From: Lysobacteraceae bacterium NML93-0399
GTDB taxonomy: Bacteria; Pseudomonadota; Gammaproteobacteria; Xanthomonadales; Xanthomonadaceae
Length of the DNA stretch: 64,000 nucleotides
Assembly: GCA_002307375.1 (NCBI GenBank)
Contig: NTJI01000002.1
Coordinates: 62,001 to 126,000 of the forward strand
Direction: 5' to 3'
A program made the position numbers and the translations under genes. Shown here in pieces: positions 1 to 11,295 of the stretch (its first letter is position 1; each line of letters begins with the position of its first letter). The notes beneath the pieces were generated by a model. The model searched no databases, was not told where the DNA came from, and was given only the letters and a program-made list of their open reading frames with translations.

Positions 1-1
1 T

Positions 2-1939
2 CCGCTCTACGCCGAACACGACGAGGACGGGCGCGGCCGCAATCCGGTCACCCAGCTCGACAAGGACGACGTCGAATCGATCGGCCTGGTGAAGTTCGAC
101 TTCCTGGGTCTGCGCACGCTCACGATCATCGACTGGGCGGTCAAGGCGATCAACGCGCGCCGCAGCGCGGCCGGTGAAGACCTGCTCGACATCGCCGCCC
201 TGCCGCTCGACGACCGCGCCAGCTACGAGCTGTTCGCGCGCGGCGACACAGTCGCGGTGTTCCAGTTCGAATCGCGTGGCATGCGCGAGCTGCTCAAGCG
301 CGCCCAGCCCGATACCTTCGAGGACATCATCGCGCTCGCCGCGCTGTTCCGTCCCGGCCCGCTGGGCTCGGGAATGGACAAGGAATGGGTGGACCGAAAG
401 CACGGCCGTACGGACGTGACGTATCCGCATCCCTCGCTCGAGCCGGTGCTGTCACCGACCTACGGCGTCATCGTCTACCAGGAACAGGTGATGCAGATCG
501 CCCAGGTCCTGGCGGGCTACACGCTCGGCGGCGCGGACATGCTGCGCCGCGCGATGGGCAAGAAGAAGCCCGAGGAGATGGCCAAGGAGCGCGCCAAGTT
601 CGAGGCCGGCGCCGCCGCGAACGGCGTCGATCCGGTGCAGGCCACACAGATCTTCGATCTGATGGAGAAGTTCGCCGAGTACGGCTTCAACAAGTCGCAC
701 TCGGCCGCCTACGCGCTGGTGGCCTACCAGACCGCGTGGCTGAAGGTGCACTACCCGGCCGAATTCATGGCCGCGGTGCTGTCCTCGGACATGGACAACA
801 CCGACAAGGTCACCGGCTTCCTCACCGAGGCGCGGACGATGGGTCTCGAGGTGCTGCCGCCCGACGTCAACGCCTCGGCCTTCATGTTCGAGGCCATCGA
901 CCCGAAGACCATCCGCTACGGCCTGGGCGCGGTGAAGGGCGTGGGCCGCGGCGCCTGCGAGAACGTGGTCGACGCGCGCGTGCAGAGCGGTGTCTACACC
1001 GACCTGCTGGATTTCTGCCGCCGCGTCGATTCGACCCGTCTCAACAAGCGCACGCTCGAAGCGCTGATCCACGCCGGCGCGCTCGACGCGCTGGGGAAGA
1101 ACCGCGCGTCCTTGATGCTGCAGCTGCCCGAGGCACTCAAGGCCACCGACCAGCTCACCCGCAATCGCAATGCCGGCATCGTCGACATGTTCGGTTCGAG
1201 CGCCGGTGACGGCGAAGCGCTGCACATCGATCTGCCCGAATGCGACGAGTGGCCGCTCAAGCAGAAGCTCGACGGTGAACGCGACACGCTGGGCCATTAC
1301 CTCAGCGGTCATCCGCTCGACCCCTACCGCGATGAACTGCAGGCGCTCGTCGGCACCGATCTGGGTCAGCTCGACAGCCTGTGGGCGGCGCGCGACCAGA
1401 AAGGCGGCGGCAACAGCTGGCGGCCCGAAACGCCGGTGATCATCGCCGGTCAGGTCGGCGCGATGCGCAAACGCGGCGACTCGCAGGCCTTCGTGCTGCT
1501 CGAGGACGGCCGTGGCCGGCTCGAATGCGGCTTCTTCGCAGAGGCCAACAGCGAGTACGCCCACCTGCTCACGCGCGACCGCATCCTGATCGTCGAGGGC
1601 GGTCTGCGCGAGGACGAGTTCAGTGGCGGCTTCGCCCTGCGCGTCAAGCGCTGCTGGGATTTCCACGCCGTTTGCCCCGAGCACGCGCGGCGCCTCTCGC
1701 TGCGGCTGGATCTGCGCGTGCCCGGCACACTGGCGCGTGTCGAGAACCTGCTGTCGCAGCACCGCCCCGGCAAGACGCCGCTGCGTCTGGATCTGCTGCT
1801 CGAATCGGGCAGTGCCGGCACGCTCGACGTCAACGGCGCCAATTCGGTGCGTGTGGATGCCGAACTGCCCGGGACCCTGCGCGCCCAGCCCGGCGTGCGG
1901 ATCGCGCGGCTCGACATTGCCAAGCCCTGGGCTCACTGA
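2..1939 (+). CDS. dnaE: DNA polymerase III alpha subunit, C-terminal part (5' truncated by window edge)
   Basis: Catalytic subunit of the replicative DNA polymerase III holoenzyme. The frame is open from base 2, so the gene starts left of the window. The 645 visible residues are a little over half of the usual ~1,150-1,190, so the PHP domain and probably the catalytic aspartates lie upstream. Visible parts are the end of the fingers region ([18 protein letters not shown]), a helix-hairpin-helix-like stretch ([15 protein letters not shown], about visible residue 308) and the OB-fold ([19 protein letters not shown], about residue 478), which contacts single-stranded template. accA follows 188 bp downstream on the same strand, an order shared with E. 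coli. Nothing in the visible part looks damaged. Confidence 0.97.
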   Translation, partial: PLYAEHDEDGRGRNPVTQLDKDDVESIGLVKFDFLGLRTLTIIDWAVKAINARRSAAGEDLLDIAALPLDDRASYELFARGDTVAVFQFESRGMRELLKRAQPDTFEDIIALAALFRPGPLGSGMDKEWVDRKHGRTDVTYPHPSLEPVLSPTYGVIVYQEQVMQIAQVLAGYTLGGADMLRRAMGKKKPEEMAKERAKFEAGAAANGVDPVQATQIFDLMEKFAEYGFNKSHSAAYALVAYQTAWLKVHYPAEFMAAVLSSDMDNTDKVTGFLTEARTMGLEVLPPDVNASAFMFEAIDPKTIRYGLGAVKGVGRGACENVVDARVQSGVYTDLLDFCRRVDSTRLNKRTLEALIHAGALDALGKNRASLMLQLPEALKATDQLTRNRNAGIVDMFGSSAGDGEALHIDLPECDEWPLKQKLDGERDTLGHYLSGHPLDPYRDELQALVGTDLGQLDSLWAARDQKGGGNSWRPETPVIIAGQVGAMRKRGDSQAFVLLEDGRGRLECGFFAEANSEYAHLLTRDRILIVEGGLREDEFSGGFALRVKRCWDFHAVCPEHARRLSLRLDLRVPGTLARVENLLSQHRPGKTPLRLDLLLESGSAGTLDVNGANSVRVDAELPGTLRAQPGVRIARLDIAKPWAH

Positions 1940-2127
1940 CGCAGCGCTGCTCATGCCGGCCCGCCAACATCCGCCAACATGCGGCGATCTGCGTTCCAGA
2001 CGCCCTCGTACGGCTCCCGCGGGCGCGGTCCGCTAGACTGTCGCCCTTTCCGGCCCCGGCCGGCCCCGCGTGGCGCATCGCGCCCGGGCCCGCGTCGCGA
2101 CCGCCTTTCACCGCACGGCTCTCCCGA

Positions 2128-3087
<960 letters not shown>

Positions 3088-3177
3088 TCAGATATCCGGC
3101 GCACCGCGGGTTCACGCGGCGCCGGCTGTCAGCCGATCGTCCGGAACACCGTGGCAGACTCGTCGCCCACTCGACGA

Positions 3178-3852
3178 ATGGATGCCTCGATGATGAAACG
3201 CCCGTTCCCCTCGTTCGCCCGGCTGTCCACGCTGCTCGTGCTCGCCGTCGCGGGCACGACGCCTGCGGTGGCCGATGACACCGCGCTGCAGGTCGCGGCG
3301 CGCGCGCCTGCGTTCGCACAGGCTGCGCAGGCGGCATGCAATGCGGTCGCGCTTCCGCCTAGCCAGCCACCGCTGGAAATCGAGCGCGCAATCCGCGATG
3401 CGCGAGAAGAAATCAGCACCGCGGTGGTCTCGGACGAGACGCTGCCCGCCGCCGCCCCCATCCTGGAGGCGCTGGCCGAACGCATTGGCGACCTCGACAC
3501 GGTGCCGTCACTCGAACTGCAGATGCTGCGCGATGCGCTGGCCAACCGCGCCGGCGATACCACACGCGTGATCGAGGGCCGCGCGTTCGTGCATGCCCTG
3601 CTCGAACATATCGCCAGCAGCGGCGACGGCGCGACGCCTGCAACCGCCTGGCATGCGTGCCTGATCGGGAACCAGCGGGTCTTCGCGCAGCAGATGCTCC
3701 AGGCGCGTGGCGTCGCTCGACAGGCGCTGGTGCACGAGGCAGACCGGCACTATGACCGGCTCACGCTGACGATGGCGGACGGCAGCACGCGAGAGGTGTA
3801 TTTCGACGTCACCGACCTGTTCAAGCGCAACGCCGAGGCCCTTCTACGCTGA
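3178..3852 (+). CDS. Secreted hypothetical protein
   Basis: Not recognised. The product is about 224 residues with an N-terminal signal peptide: MMKRP, then a hydrophobic stretch (STLLVLAVAGTTPAVA) with a plausible AVA-DD cleavage site, so it is probably periplasmic. Possible starts are ATG 3178, 3190 and 3193, plus a GTG at 3151. No strong Shine-Dalgarno settles it, and the signal peptide favours 3178-3193. The mature part is mostly helical in character and has two cysteines (AAQAACNAV and WHACLIG) that could form a disulfide. It stands alone between accA and tilS. Homologues are probably limited to related genera (inference). Confidence 0.7.
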   Translation: MDASMMKRPFPSFARLSTLLVLAVAGTTPAVADDTALQVAARAPAFAQAAQAACNAVALPPSQPPLEIERAIRDAREEISTAVVSDETLPAAAPILEALAERIGDLDTVPSLELQMLRDALANRAGDTTRVIEGRAFVHALLEHIASSGDGATPATAWHACLIGNQRVFAQQMLQARGVARQALVHEADRHYDRLTLTMADGSTREVYFDVTDLFKRNAEALLR

Positions 3853-3946
3853 GCCACATGCGGGGCCGGCATGCGTCCGGCGTCGAAACGGTCACTGTGC
3901 GCGTACCGGGGCGCATGTCGATGACGCGCCTCGCTACCATGCGCGC

Positions 3947-5275
3947 ATGCAGACACCACTGCCGCTCCCCTCCCTGCCGCATCGGGCCACAGGCCGGCTC
4001 GTTGTCGGCTACAGCGGCGGGCTCGATTCGAGCGTGTTGCTGCACGCGCTTGCACAAGCGCCGGGGCTGCGTGCGCAGGGGCTGCAGGCCGTGCATGTTC
4101 ACCACGGCCTGCAGCCGGCCGCCGACGCGTGGGCCGCGCATTGTCTGGCGACCTGCCGCAGCCTCGACATCCCCTGTCGCGTGATTCGCGTCCACGTCCC
4201 GCGCGACAGCGGTAGGGGCCTGGAGGCCGCCGCACGCGAGGCGCGTCACGCGGCGTTTGCCGCGGCGCTCGAACCGGACGATGTCCTTGTCCTCGCGCAC
4301 CACCGCGACGACCAGGCCGAAACGGTGCTGATGCGCGCGCTGCGTGCGTCAGGGCCGGACGGGCTGGCGGCGATGCGACCGTGGCGCTGCTTCGCCAATG
4401 GCTGGCTGTGGCGGCCGCTGCTCGAACTGCCGCGCACCACGCTCGAGGCCTACGCGCGCGCGCAGGGTGTGCGATGGGTCCAGGACCCGAGCAACGCAGT
4501 TGACGACGCCGACCGGAATTTCCTGCGCCATCGCGTGCTGCCCCTGTTGCGCACGCGATGGCCGCATGCCGATGCGTCGCTGGCGACGGTGGCGAGACTG
4601 CAGGCAGACGCCGCCGATCTGCTGCAGCAGGGCGATGCAGACGCGCTGGCGATGGCGCGCACATCGAATCCCGCGGCACTCGATGCAAAGCGCCTGCGGC
4701 ATCTGCCGGCACCTCGGCGCGCGCGCGTCCTGCGCCACTGGATCGACACGCTCGATCTGCCGCCACTGCCCGCGCGGGCAATCGCCTGGTGCGAGACCGA
4801 GCTCGCCACGGTCCGCGACGACCAGACGCCCGTCTGCGACTGGTCCGGTCATCGGCTGCAGCGCTGGCGCGACCGGCTACACGCCGGGCCGGCCCGCGCT
4901 CCGCTCCCCACCGATTTCCGCGCCGCGTGGTCGGGGGTGTCGGCGTTGCCTTTGCCCGACGGCGGCCATCTTTGGATCGACGGCGCGGTCGAAGGGATGA
5001 ATTGGGTCGTCCGCGCACGCCAGGGCGGCGAGCGCATCCGCCTGCCCGGCCGCACGCATTCGCACAGCCTCAAGCACGTGCTGCAGTCGCTCGCGGTGCC
5101 GCCATGGGTTCGCGCCCATCTGCCGCTGCTGTGCGACGCCGAGGACCGGCTGCTGGCGGCTGGCGACCTCGCCCTCGACGCCGACTTCGACGCCTGGCTG
5201 CGCGCGGGCAACGGTCGGTTGATCTGGTCGCCACCGGGCGTCATGCACACGGTGTTCGACGTGCCGATCGCTTAA
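3947..5275 (+). CDS. tilS: tRNA(Ile)-lysidine synthetase
   Basis: Converts cytidine-34 of the CAU anticodon of tRNA-Ile2 to lysidine with ATP, changing both its identity and its decoding from AUG to AUA. The N-type ATP-pyrophosphatase signature SGGLDS is at residues 23-28, followed by the VHVHHGLQ and VLAHHRDDQAETVLMRALR motifs typical of TilS. The C-terminal TilS domain is present (ERIRLPGRTHSHSLKHVLQ). The length of 442 is normal for the proteobacterial long form. xseB starts 9 bp downstream, so tilS-xseB-ispA probably form one transcript. Confidence 0.97.
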   Translation: MQTPLPLPSLPHRATGRLVVGYSGGLDSSVLLHALAQAPGLRAQGLQAVHVHHGLQPAADAWAAHCLATCRSLDIPCRVIRVHVPRDSGRGLEAAAREARHAAFAAALEPDDVLVLAHHRDDQAETVLMRALRASGPDGLAAMRPWRCFANGWLWRPLLELPRTTLEAYARAQGVRWVQDPSNAVDDADRNFLRHRVLPLLRTRWPHADASLATVARLQADAADLLQQGDADALAMARTSNPAALDAKRLRHLPAPRRARVLRHWIDTLDLPPLPARAIAWCETELATVRDDQTPVCDWSGHRLQRWRDRLHAGPARAPLPTDFRAAWSGVSALPLPDGGHLWIDGAVEGMNWVVRARQGGERIRLPGRTHSHSLKHVLQSLAVPPWVRAHLPLLCDAEDRLLAAGDLALDADFDAWLRAGNGRLIWSPPGVMHTVFDVPIA

Positions 5276-5284
5276 AATCCGCCG

Positions 5285-5557
5285 ATGCCCAAGAAGACCG
5301 CCACCGCCGAACCCACCCCGATCGCCGATTTCGAGAATGCGCTCGCCCAGCTCGAAGCGCTCGTCGAACGCATGGAGGGCGGCGAGTTGAGCCTGGAGGA
5401 TTCGCTGGGCGCCTACGAACGCGGCGTCGGCCTGTACCGTCGCTGCCAGCAGGCGCTCGAAGATGCCGAACTGCGGGTCAAGCTGCTCAGCGATCCGGCC
5501 GCCCCCGAACGCGCACAGCCCTTCGGCGATGCCGCGCCGGGCGATACCGATGCCTGA
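5285..5557 (+). CDS. xseB: Exodeoxyribonuclease VII small subunit
   Basis: Small subunit of exonuclease VII, which degrades single-stranded DNA in both directions and acts in mismatch repair. The 90-aa protein has the family core [19 protein letters not shown], then [20 protein letters not shown], two helices that pack against XseA. The acidic, proline-containing tail is variable in the family. xseB lies 9 bp behind tilS, and its last 8 bases overlap the start of ispA. xseA is not in the window, which is usual. Confidence 0.96.
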   Translation: MPKKTATAEPTPIADFENALAQLEALVERMEGGELSLEDSLGAYERGVGLYRRCQQALEDAELRVKLLSDPAAPERAQPFGDAAPGDTDA

Positions 5558-6449
5558 GGCCGCCAACGGCACCGCCGCGCAGATCGAACGCTGGCGCGCA
5601 CGTACCGACGCCACGCTGCTGCACGCACTCGATACCGTCGCCGACGGCGTCCCCCATCTGCACGCGGCGATGCGTCATGCGGTGTTGCTGGGCGGCAAAC
5701 GCATGCGCCCGCTGCTCGTGCACGCCACCGCGCGCGCCTTCAACGCCCCGGAGGGCGCTGCGGACGCGGCCGCCGCCGCCGTCGAACTCGTGCACGCCTA
5801 CTCGCTGGTCCATGATGATCTGCCGGCCATGGACGACGACGCCCTGCGGCGCGGCCAGCCCACCGTGCACGTCGCCTTCGACGAGGCCACCGCGATCCTC
5901 GCCGGCGATGCGCTGCAGACACTGGCGTTCGCGCTGCTGGCCGAGGCGTCGACGCTCACCGCCGAGGTGCGTCTGGCGATGGTCACGACCCTGGCACGTG
6001 CTTCGGGCGCGCACGGCATGTGCGGCGGTCAGGCGCTGGACCTCGCCGCGACCGGCGGTGGTGCCATCGACCTTGCCGCGCTCGAACGCCTGCATGCCAT
6101 GAAGACCGGCGCGCTGTTGCGCGCCTCGGTCGCGCTCGGCGCACTCGCCGCCGGCGTCGACGATGCGACACGCGTGCGCCTGGACAATTTCGCCGACGCG
6201 CTGGGTCTCGCATTCCAGATCCGCGACGATCTGCTCGACATCGAGAGCGACAGCGCCACCCTCGGCAAGACGGCCGGTAAGGACGTTGCCCAGGACAAGG
6301 CGACGTTTCCGGCGCTGATCGGCATCGAGGCATCGCGGGCACGCCTCGATGCGCTCGCGCTGCGCATGGACGAGGCGCTCGCGCCATTCGGTGACCGCGT
6401 CGCGGCCCTGGCGGCGCTCGGCCGTCGCGCGATCGAACGCGATCACTGA
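5550..6449 (+). CDS. ispA: Polyprenyl synthetase, probable (2E,6E)-farnesyl diphosphate synthase
   Basis: Condenses IPP with DMAPP and GPP to make farnesyl diphosphate, the precursor of undecaprenyl, quinone and other isoprenoids. The start ATG at 5550 overlaps the xseB stop and gives 299 residues. The first aspartate-rich motif ([10 protein letters not shown]) has D89, D90 and D95, and the second (RDDLLD) is at 225-230. The two-residue insertion in the first motif (DDLPAMD) is the pattern of bacterial short-chain FPP/GPP synthases. LLGGKRMRP at 46-54 is the IPP-binding region. A longer product chain cannot be excluded from sequence alone. Confidence 0.95.
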   Translation: MPEAANGTAAQIERWRARTDATLLHALDTVADGVPHLHAAMRHAVLLGGKRMRPLLVHATARAFNAPEGAADAAAAAVELVHAYSLVHDDLPAMDDDALRRGQPTVHVAFDEATAILAGDALQTLAFALLAEASTLTAEVRLAMVTTLARASGAHGMCGGQALDLAATGGGAIDLAALERLHAMKTGALLRASVALGALAAGVDDATRVRLDNFADALGLAFQIRDDLLDIESDSATLGKTAGKDVAQDKATFPALIGIEASRARLDALALRMDEALAPFGDRVAALAALGRRAIERDH

Positions 6450-6524
6450 CTTCTTCCGAAGACGAGCGGATGCGCGATTCGTGCGCGCGTCAGCGGATGC
6501 CTGTCGCCCTTCGCGGGCCGCCGC

Positions 6525-6968
6525 TCAGCTGAAGAAGCGGATCGTCAGCGGATGGGCGTAATGCGCGCCGTCCCAGGCACGCACGGCCGCGACGATGCTG
6601 CTGATCAGCCAGACGCCGGCCAGGCCGATTGCAGCTGCGGCCAGCAGCAGGCCCGCCGGCAGCGTGAGGACGGCGCCGATCCCGAGCGTGAGCACCGTCG
6701 CCCCCAGCAATACGATGGCGGCGACGAAGATCGCGCAGGCGTACAGGCACATGCTCAGATGGAAGTTCAGCGCATCGCGCGCATGGGCGGCGACGAACGC
6801 ATCCGTGTCTCGACGGGCGATGTAAACCACGCCGGCCACCAGGGCTCCGGCCACGCCCGACATCCAGCTCGTCAGCAGTGCCAGCACCAGCGCACCGAGG
6901 TGCATGCCGGCAGCCCAGTGGCGACTGTCGCTGGTTGGCGGTGATTGCGGGAACGCTGCCGTCTGCAT
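6525..6968 (-). CDS. DUF4870 domain membrane protein
   Basis: A 147-aa integral membrane protein of the DUF4870 (Tic20-like) family, function unknown. The frame is open further upstream, but a GGAG at 6978-6975 lies six bases before the ATG at 6968, which decides the start. Hydrophobic segments are HLGALVLALLTSWMSGVAGAL, CLYACAIFVAAIVLLGATVL and a third around LLLAAAAIGLAGVWLISSIVAAV. The family marks are HARDALNFHLS and the terminal WDGAHYAHPLTIRF. It lies downstream of a second DUF4870 gene with the same orientation, but a hairpin at 7066-7095 separates the two transcripts. Confidence 0.85.
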   Translation of the reverse strand: MQTAAFPQSPPTSDSRHWAAGMHLGALVLALLTSWMSGVAGALVAGVVYIARRDTDAFVAAHARDALNFHLSMCLYACAIFVAAIVLLGATVLTLGIGAVLTLPAGLLLAAAAIGLAGVWLISSIVAAVRAWDGAHYAHPLTIRFFS

Positions 6969-7065
6969 GGACATCTCCGGTCGTGAAACGCAGCCCAACG
7001 GTGCGGGATGCGACGCCGCAATGCCAGTCGCGAACGTCACCGGGACTTCTGGCACCTTGAAACGC

Positions 7066-7095
7066 AAAAGGCCCCGGCAGCGTGCCGGGGCCTTT
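7066..7095 (-). terminator. Intrinsic terminator after the upstream DUF4870 gene
   Basis: A perfect 10-bp GC stem (GGCCCCGGCA / TGCCGGGGCC, 7070-7079 with 7083-7092) has a 3-nt loop and is flanked by AAAA on the left and TTT on the right. Read on the - strand it ends in TTTT, as expected for the gene that stops at 7114. It lies between two DUF4870 genes. Confidence 0.8.
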
Positions 7096-7113
7096 CGTGG
7101 GAAGCGTTGCGCC

Positions 7114-7473
7114 TCAGGACACCAGACGCAGCGCGAAGGGGTAGCGGTAGGCCACGCCGTCCTTGGCCTTGAGCGCGGCGATGATGCTCAGCACCACGCA
7201 CGCAAGCCACACTGCGAACCACATCAGAAAACCGATCAGGATGACGGTCAGCACCGACGAGACGATGTAGCCGATCGTGACAGTGATCTGGAAGTTGAGC
7301 GCTTCCTTGGCCTGGTCGGTCAGATACGCGCGCTCCGGCTTGTCCTTGTGCACCAGCCACATCACCAGCGGAACGACGAACCAGAACAGGATGCCCGACA
7401 GGTGGGTCAGCATCGCCAGGTTGCGGTCGTCGGGCGTCGCGACGCTCGCCTGCGCTTCATTGAAATTACTCAT
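7114..7473 (-). CDS. DUF4870 domain membrane protein
   Basis: A 119-aa member of DUF4870. The family layout is complete: DDRNLAMLTHLSGILFWFV (first membrane segment), WLVHKDKPERAYLTDQAKEA, ALNFQITVTIGYIVSSVLTVI (second segment), a third segment around AVWLACVVLSIIAALKA, and the end KDGVAYRYPFALRLV. An AAGGA about 10 bases before the ATG supports the start. It is 86 bp downstream of pmbA and ends at a strong terminator. The function is unknown; relatedness to the chloroplast import component Tic20 is a fold-level relation only. Confidence 0.88.
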   Translation of the reverse strand: MSNFNEAQASVATPDDRNLAMLTHLSGILFWFVVPLVMWLVHKDKPERAYLTDQAKEALNFQITVTIGYIVSSVLTVILIGFLMWFAVWLACVVLSIIAALKAKDGVAYRYPFALRLVS

Positions 7474-7559
7474 GGGACAACATTCCTTGGTTCGGGTGTG
7501 CGGAAGGTTCGGGCTGGGTGGCGCGGTACTGGGCGCTGGCCTGGCCGGCGCAGCTTAAA

Positions 7560-8942
7560 TCATTCAGCCCCGGCAACCGTCATGCGTCCGACCAGGATCG
7601 AGCCGGTGCGCACGTGCGAACGCGGGTCGATGTCGGTGCCGACGGCCTCGATACTGGCGAACATCTGTTTCAGATTGCCGGCGATCGTGATGCCGTCGAC
7701 CGCGTGGCGGATCTCGCCGCCCTCGACCCAGAACCCCGACGCGCCGCGCGAATAATCGCCGGTGACGGCATTGACGCCCTGCCCCATCAGCCCGGTGACC
7801 AGCAGGCCGCGATCCATGCCGCGCAGCATTTCGTCCAGCCCGCCGGCGTTGGCCGGGATCTCCAGGTTGTGCACGCCGCCGGCATTGCCGGTGGTCTGCA
7901 GGCCGAGCTTGCGCGCCGAGTAGCTGCCGAGCACGTAACGCTGCAACACGCCGGCTTCGACCAGCGGCGATTCCCGCGTCGCCACACCTTCGGCATCGAA
8001 GGCGGACGACTGGAAGCCGCGTTCGAGATGCGGGCGCTCGTGGATGCCGAACCACTCGGGAAACAGCCGGGTGCCGACACTGTCGAGCAGAAAGCTCGAG
8101 CGCCGGTACAGCGCGCCGCCCGACACCGCGCCCAGCAGATGGCCGATCAGCGACCGCGCGACTTCGGCCTGGAACAGCACCGGATAACTGCCGGTCGCCA
8201 GCGGCCGGGGATCGAGACGTGCCAGCGTGCGCTCGGCAGCGCGACGGCCGATGGCCTGGGGCGATTCGAGATCGCCGCTGGCCAGCGCCACGCTGTACCA
8301 GCCCTCGCGCTGCATGCGTTCACCCTCGCCGGCGATCAGCGCGCAGCCGATGCTGTGGTGGCTGCCGCGCTCGGCGCCGACAAAGCCGTGGCTGTTGGCG
8401 TACACGCTCAGCCCGCGCGAGGTGCTGACCGAGGCGCCATCGGAATTGCCGATGCGTGCGTCGCTGTCGCGGCCCGCCGCTTCGCAGGCCAGGGCCAGGT
8501 CGACCGCGCGGTCGGCGTCGAGCATCCACGGATGCCAGGCGTCGAATTCGGGGAACCGGCCATCGGCGCCGGGACGCGCCATCAGCTCGGCATCGGCCAG
8601 GCCGGACGCCTCGTCGTCTTCGGTGAAGCGGGCGATCGCACAGGCCTGGTCCACCGTCGCGGCCAGGCTGTCCTCGCGCAGGTCGGCGGTGCTGGCCGTG
8701 CCCTTGCGCTTGCCGAAGTAGACGGTGACGCCGATGCCGCGGTCGCGCGTGGACTCGACGGTCTCCACTTCGCCCATGCGCACATTGACGCTCAGGCCCG
8801 AATCCTCCGAGCACGACACCTCGGCTTCGGTGGCCCCGGCGGCGCGGCAACGCTCGAGCAGCCGCTGCGACACGGCGGTGAGGGCGTCGAGACGGGCAGC
8901 CGAATCGTCGGCGGCATGGACATCGATCAGGGCGTGGGACAT
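7560..8942 (-). CDS. pmbA: Metalloprotease PmbA/TldE
   Basis: TldE subunit of the TldD-TldE heterodimeric metalloprotease, which cleaves unfolded peptides, matures microcin B17-type peptides and affects CcdA stability. The 460-aa frame starts at ATG 8942 ([10 protein letters not shown]); a TTG further upstream is less likely. Family marks are the [20 protein letters not shown] region and the C-terminal [19 protein letters not shown]. TldE itself carries no zinc motif; TldD supplies it. yjgA is divergent with start codons only about 23 bp apart, as in E. coli, so the two promoters must overlap the opposing 5' ends. Confidence 0.96.
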   Translation of the reverse strand: MSHALIDVHAADDSAARLDALTAVSQRLLERCRAAGATEAEVSCSEDSGLSVNVRMGEVETVESTRDRGIGVTVYFGKRKGTASTADLREDSLAATVDQACAIARFTEDDEASGLADAELMARPGADGRFPEFDAWHPWMLDADRAVDLALACEAAGRDSDARIGNSDGASVSTSRGLSVYANSHGFVGAERGSHHSIGCALIAGEGERMQREGWYSVALASGDLESPQAIGRRAAERTLARLDPRPLATGSYPVLFQAEVARSLIGHLLGAVSGGALYRRSSFLLDSVGTRLFPEWFGIHERPHLERGFQSSAFDAEGVATRESPLVEAGVLQRYVLGSYSARKLGLQTTGNAGGVHNLEIPANAGGLDEMLRGMDRGLLVTGLMGQGVNAVTGDYSRGASGFWVEGGEIRHAVDGITIAGNLKQMFASIEAVGTDIDPRSHVRTGSILVGRMTVAGAE

Positions 8943-8965
8943 GGGGGATGACTTATCCTGTAGCA

Positions 8966-9559
8966 ATGAGAGGCATAGACGAAGAATCCGGCGAGTACCT
9001 GAGCCCCAGCCGCAAGCAGAACCGACGCGAGGCGTTGGAAGTGCTGTCGCTGGCCGAGGCCCTGGTGGCGTTGTCCGAGAACCAGCTGGGCAAGCTGCCC
9101 ATCCCCGACACCCTGCTGCCGCATATCGCGGACGCGAGGCGCATCACCTCGCATATCGCACGCAAGCGACAGCTGGCGTTCCTGGCCAAGCAGATGCGAC
9201 GCGAGGACGACGCCACGCTGGAGGCGATCCGCGACGCGATGGACGCCGGCGGCACGGCGGCGCGCATCGAAACCGCGCTGCTGCACCGCGCCGAAACCTG
9301 GCGCGCGCGCCTGCTCGAAGAGGGCGACGGTGCGCTGGCCGAGCTGCTCGACGCGTATCCCGATGCCGACCGCCAGCGCCTGCGCCAGCTGGTGCGCAAC
9401 GCACTGGCCGAGCGCGCGAAGAACAAGCCGCCTGCGGCGTTCCGCGAACTGTTCCGCGAATTGCGCGGCGTGTTCGCGGCGGCGTCGGGGGCGGGTGAGC
9501 AGGCCATCGATGATGACGACGCGCCGCTGGACGACGAAGGCGACGACGCGGCGCGCTGA
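8966..9559 (+). CDS. yjgA: YjgA/DarP family ribosome-associated protein (DUF615)
   Basis: Late large-subunit ribosome biogenesis factor; E. coli YjgA (DarP) associates with 50S precursors. The 197 residues start at [21 protein letters not shown], the N-terminus I recall for xanthomonad homologues; an in-frame ATG at 8948 would add six residues. The DUF615 core is clear: [20 protein letters not shown] and [20 protein letters not shown]. The protein is highly charged, helical and ends in an acidic tail ([15 protein letters not shown]). It sits between pmbA and tldD. Confidence 0.94.
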   Translation: MRGIDEESGEYLSPSRKQNRREALEVLSLAEALVALSENQLGKLPIPDTLLPHIADARRITSHIARKRQLAFLAKQMRREDDATLEAIRDAMDAGGTAARIETALLHRAETWRARLLEEGDGALAELLDAYPDADRQRLRQLVRNALAERAKNKPPAAFRELFRELRGVFAAASGAGEQAIDDDDAPLDDEGDDAAR

Positions 9560-9568
9560 ACTCCGGGA

Positions 9569-9600
9569 TCCGTCATTCCCGCGAAAGCGGGAATGACGGA
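9569..9600. terminator. Palindromic repeat unit and likely bidirectional terminator between yjgA and tldD
   Basis: A perfect 14-bp inverted repeat (TCCGTCATTCCCGC with its complement) encloses a GAAA tetraloop. It lies between two convergent genes, so it could end both. The core CATTCCCGCGAAAGCGGGAATG is a widespread intergenic palindrome in proteobacteria. A shorter relative (ATCCCCGC-TTTC-GCGGGGAT) occurs at 38215-38234. Confidence 0.7.
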
Positions 9601-9644
9601 ATTCCTCTGAGCACACATCACATCGGCCTTCGCCACACCGCCCC

Positions 9645-11108
9645 TCAAGCCTGCGTGCCGCCGACGGTCAGCTGGTCGATCAACAGGTGCGGCTGCCCCA
9701 CGCCCACCGGCACGCTCTGACCGTCCTTGCCGCAGACGCCGACACCGTCGTCGAGCGCCATGTCGTGGCCGATCATGCGCACGCGCTGCATGGTCTCCGG
9801 GCCATTGCCGATCAGCGTCGCGCCCTTGACCGGCGCGGTGATCCTGCCGTCCTCGATCAGATAGGCCTCGGTCGCGGAGAACACGTACTTGCCGTTGGTG
9901 ATGTCGACCTGGCCGCCGCCGAAGTTCACCGCGTACAGGCCCTTCTTGACCGAGCGGATCATGTCCTGCGGATCGTCCTGCCCGGCCAGCATGTAGGTGT
10001 TGGTCATGCGCGGCATCACCAGATGCGCGAAGGATTCGCGGCGGCCGTTGCCGGTCGCCGCGACGCCCATCAGGCGCGCGTTGAGCGTGTCCTGCATGTA
10101 ACCGGTCAGCACGCCGTCCTCGATCAGCGTCGTGCAGGCCGTCGGCGTGCCCTCGTCGTCGATGTTGAGCGAACCGCGACGGCCGCCGAGCGTGCCGTCG
10201 TCGACGATCGTCACGCCCTTGGAGGCGACGCGCTGGCCCACGCGCCCGGCGTAGGTACTGGTGCCCTTGCGCGCGAAATCGCCTTCAAGGCCATGGCCTA
10301 CCGCCTCGTGCAGCAGCACGCCCGGCCAGCCGGCACCGAGCACGACCGGCATCGTGCCGGCGGGTGTATCGATCGCCTCGAGATTCACCAGCGCCTGGCG
10401 CAGGGCCTCACGCGCGAAGTGTTCCGGCTTGCCGTCGCCGAGCAGCTCTTCGTACGAATATCGCCCGCCGTAACCCGCGTAGCCCGACTCGCGCCGGCCG
10501 TCCTGCTCGACCAGCACCTGGATGTTGAGCCGCACCAGCGGGCGCACGTCGCCGGCGAGCACGCCGTCGCTGCGCGCGATCAGCACGGTATCGACACCGC
10601 CCGACAGGCTCACCATCACCTGCTGCACGCGCGGATCGGCGGCGCGCAACAGCTTGTCGATCCGGCGCAGTGCCTCGACCTTGGCCGCGCTGCCGAGCGC
10701 GTCGATCGGATCGGCCGCCGGGTACAGGTCGTGCGCACGTGCACGCGTCAACGCATGCGGCGCATGCGCGCGGCCGTCACGCGCGATCGCACGGGCAGAG
10801 GTCGCGGCCGTCAGCAGCGCAGCCGCGTCGATGTCGTCGGAGTAGGCGAAACCGGTCTTTTCGCCGCTGATCGCGCGTACGCCCACGCCCTGCTCGATCG
10901 CATGCGATCCGCTCTTAACGATGCCGTCCTCGACCGCCCAGCTCTCGCGACGCGAGTGCTGGAAATACAGGTCACCGAAATCGATGCCAGGCCCGAGCAG
11001 CGCCGAGAACGCGCGGTCGAGACCGGTGGTGTCGAGGCCTGCAGGCAGCAGCAGACGGGATTCGGCCTGCGCGAGCGCGCTGCCAGAAGAAACGAAGGAT
11101 TCGGACAT
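9645..11108 (-). CDS. tldD: Metalloprotease TldD
   Basis: Zinc-bearing subunit of the TldD-TldE protease. The 487-aa product starts at [10 protein letters not shown] (ATG 11108, preceded by GGCGGG). The metal site HExxxH is seen in [20 protein letters not shown]. The C-terminal region ([20 protein letters not shown]) carries the family GxCGKxGQ mark. Its partner pmbA lies only 0.7 kb further along in the same orientation, separated by yjgA. Upstream it follows yhdP, giving the conserved maf-rng-yhdP-tldD order; the 187-bp gap to yhdP shows no clear terminator. Confidence 0.97.
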   Translation of the reverse strand: MSESFVSSGSALAQAESRLLLPAGLDTTGLDRAFSALLGPGIDFGDLYFQHSRRESWAVEDGIVKSGSHAIEQGVGVRAISGEKTGFAYSDDIDAAALLTAATSARAIARDGRAHAPHALTRARAHDLYPAADPIDALGSAAKVEALRRIDKLLRAADPRVQQVMVSLSGGVDTVLIARSDGVLAGDVRPLVRLNIQVLVEQDGRRESGYAGYGGRYSYEELLGDGKPEHFAREALRQALVNLEAIDTPAGTMPVVLGAGWPGVLLHEAVGHGLEGDFARKGTSTYAGRVGQRVASKGVTIVDDGTLGGRRGSLNIDDEGTPTACTTLIEDGVLTGYMQDTLNARLMGVAATGNGRRESFAHLVMPRMTNTYMLAGQDDPQDMIRSVKKGLYAVNFGGGQVDITNGKYVFSATEAYLIEDGRITAPVKGATLIGNGPETMQRVRMIGHDMALDDGVGVCGKDGQSVPVGVGQPHLLIDQLTVGGTQA

Positions 11109-11295
11109 CCCGCCAGTGTGGGGGCAAAGCCGCCGATGGCAACCCGTGGCGATCTGCCCGAAATCCGACATCGCGCTGCGGGTTCCCCGTAGAAGCGATC
11201 CTGCCCCGCGGGCCTGCATCGGGACGCGAAGGCGGGCAAGGAAATCGCCACGAAGAGGCGAGCCCCACGCGCGGCATCAGGCTTTTGCGGTGCGG

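Noticed and set aside
452-1954. 500-codon frame opposite dnaE
   Set aside because: Shadow of dnaE; no recognisable protein.
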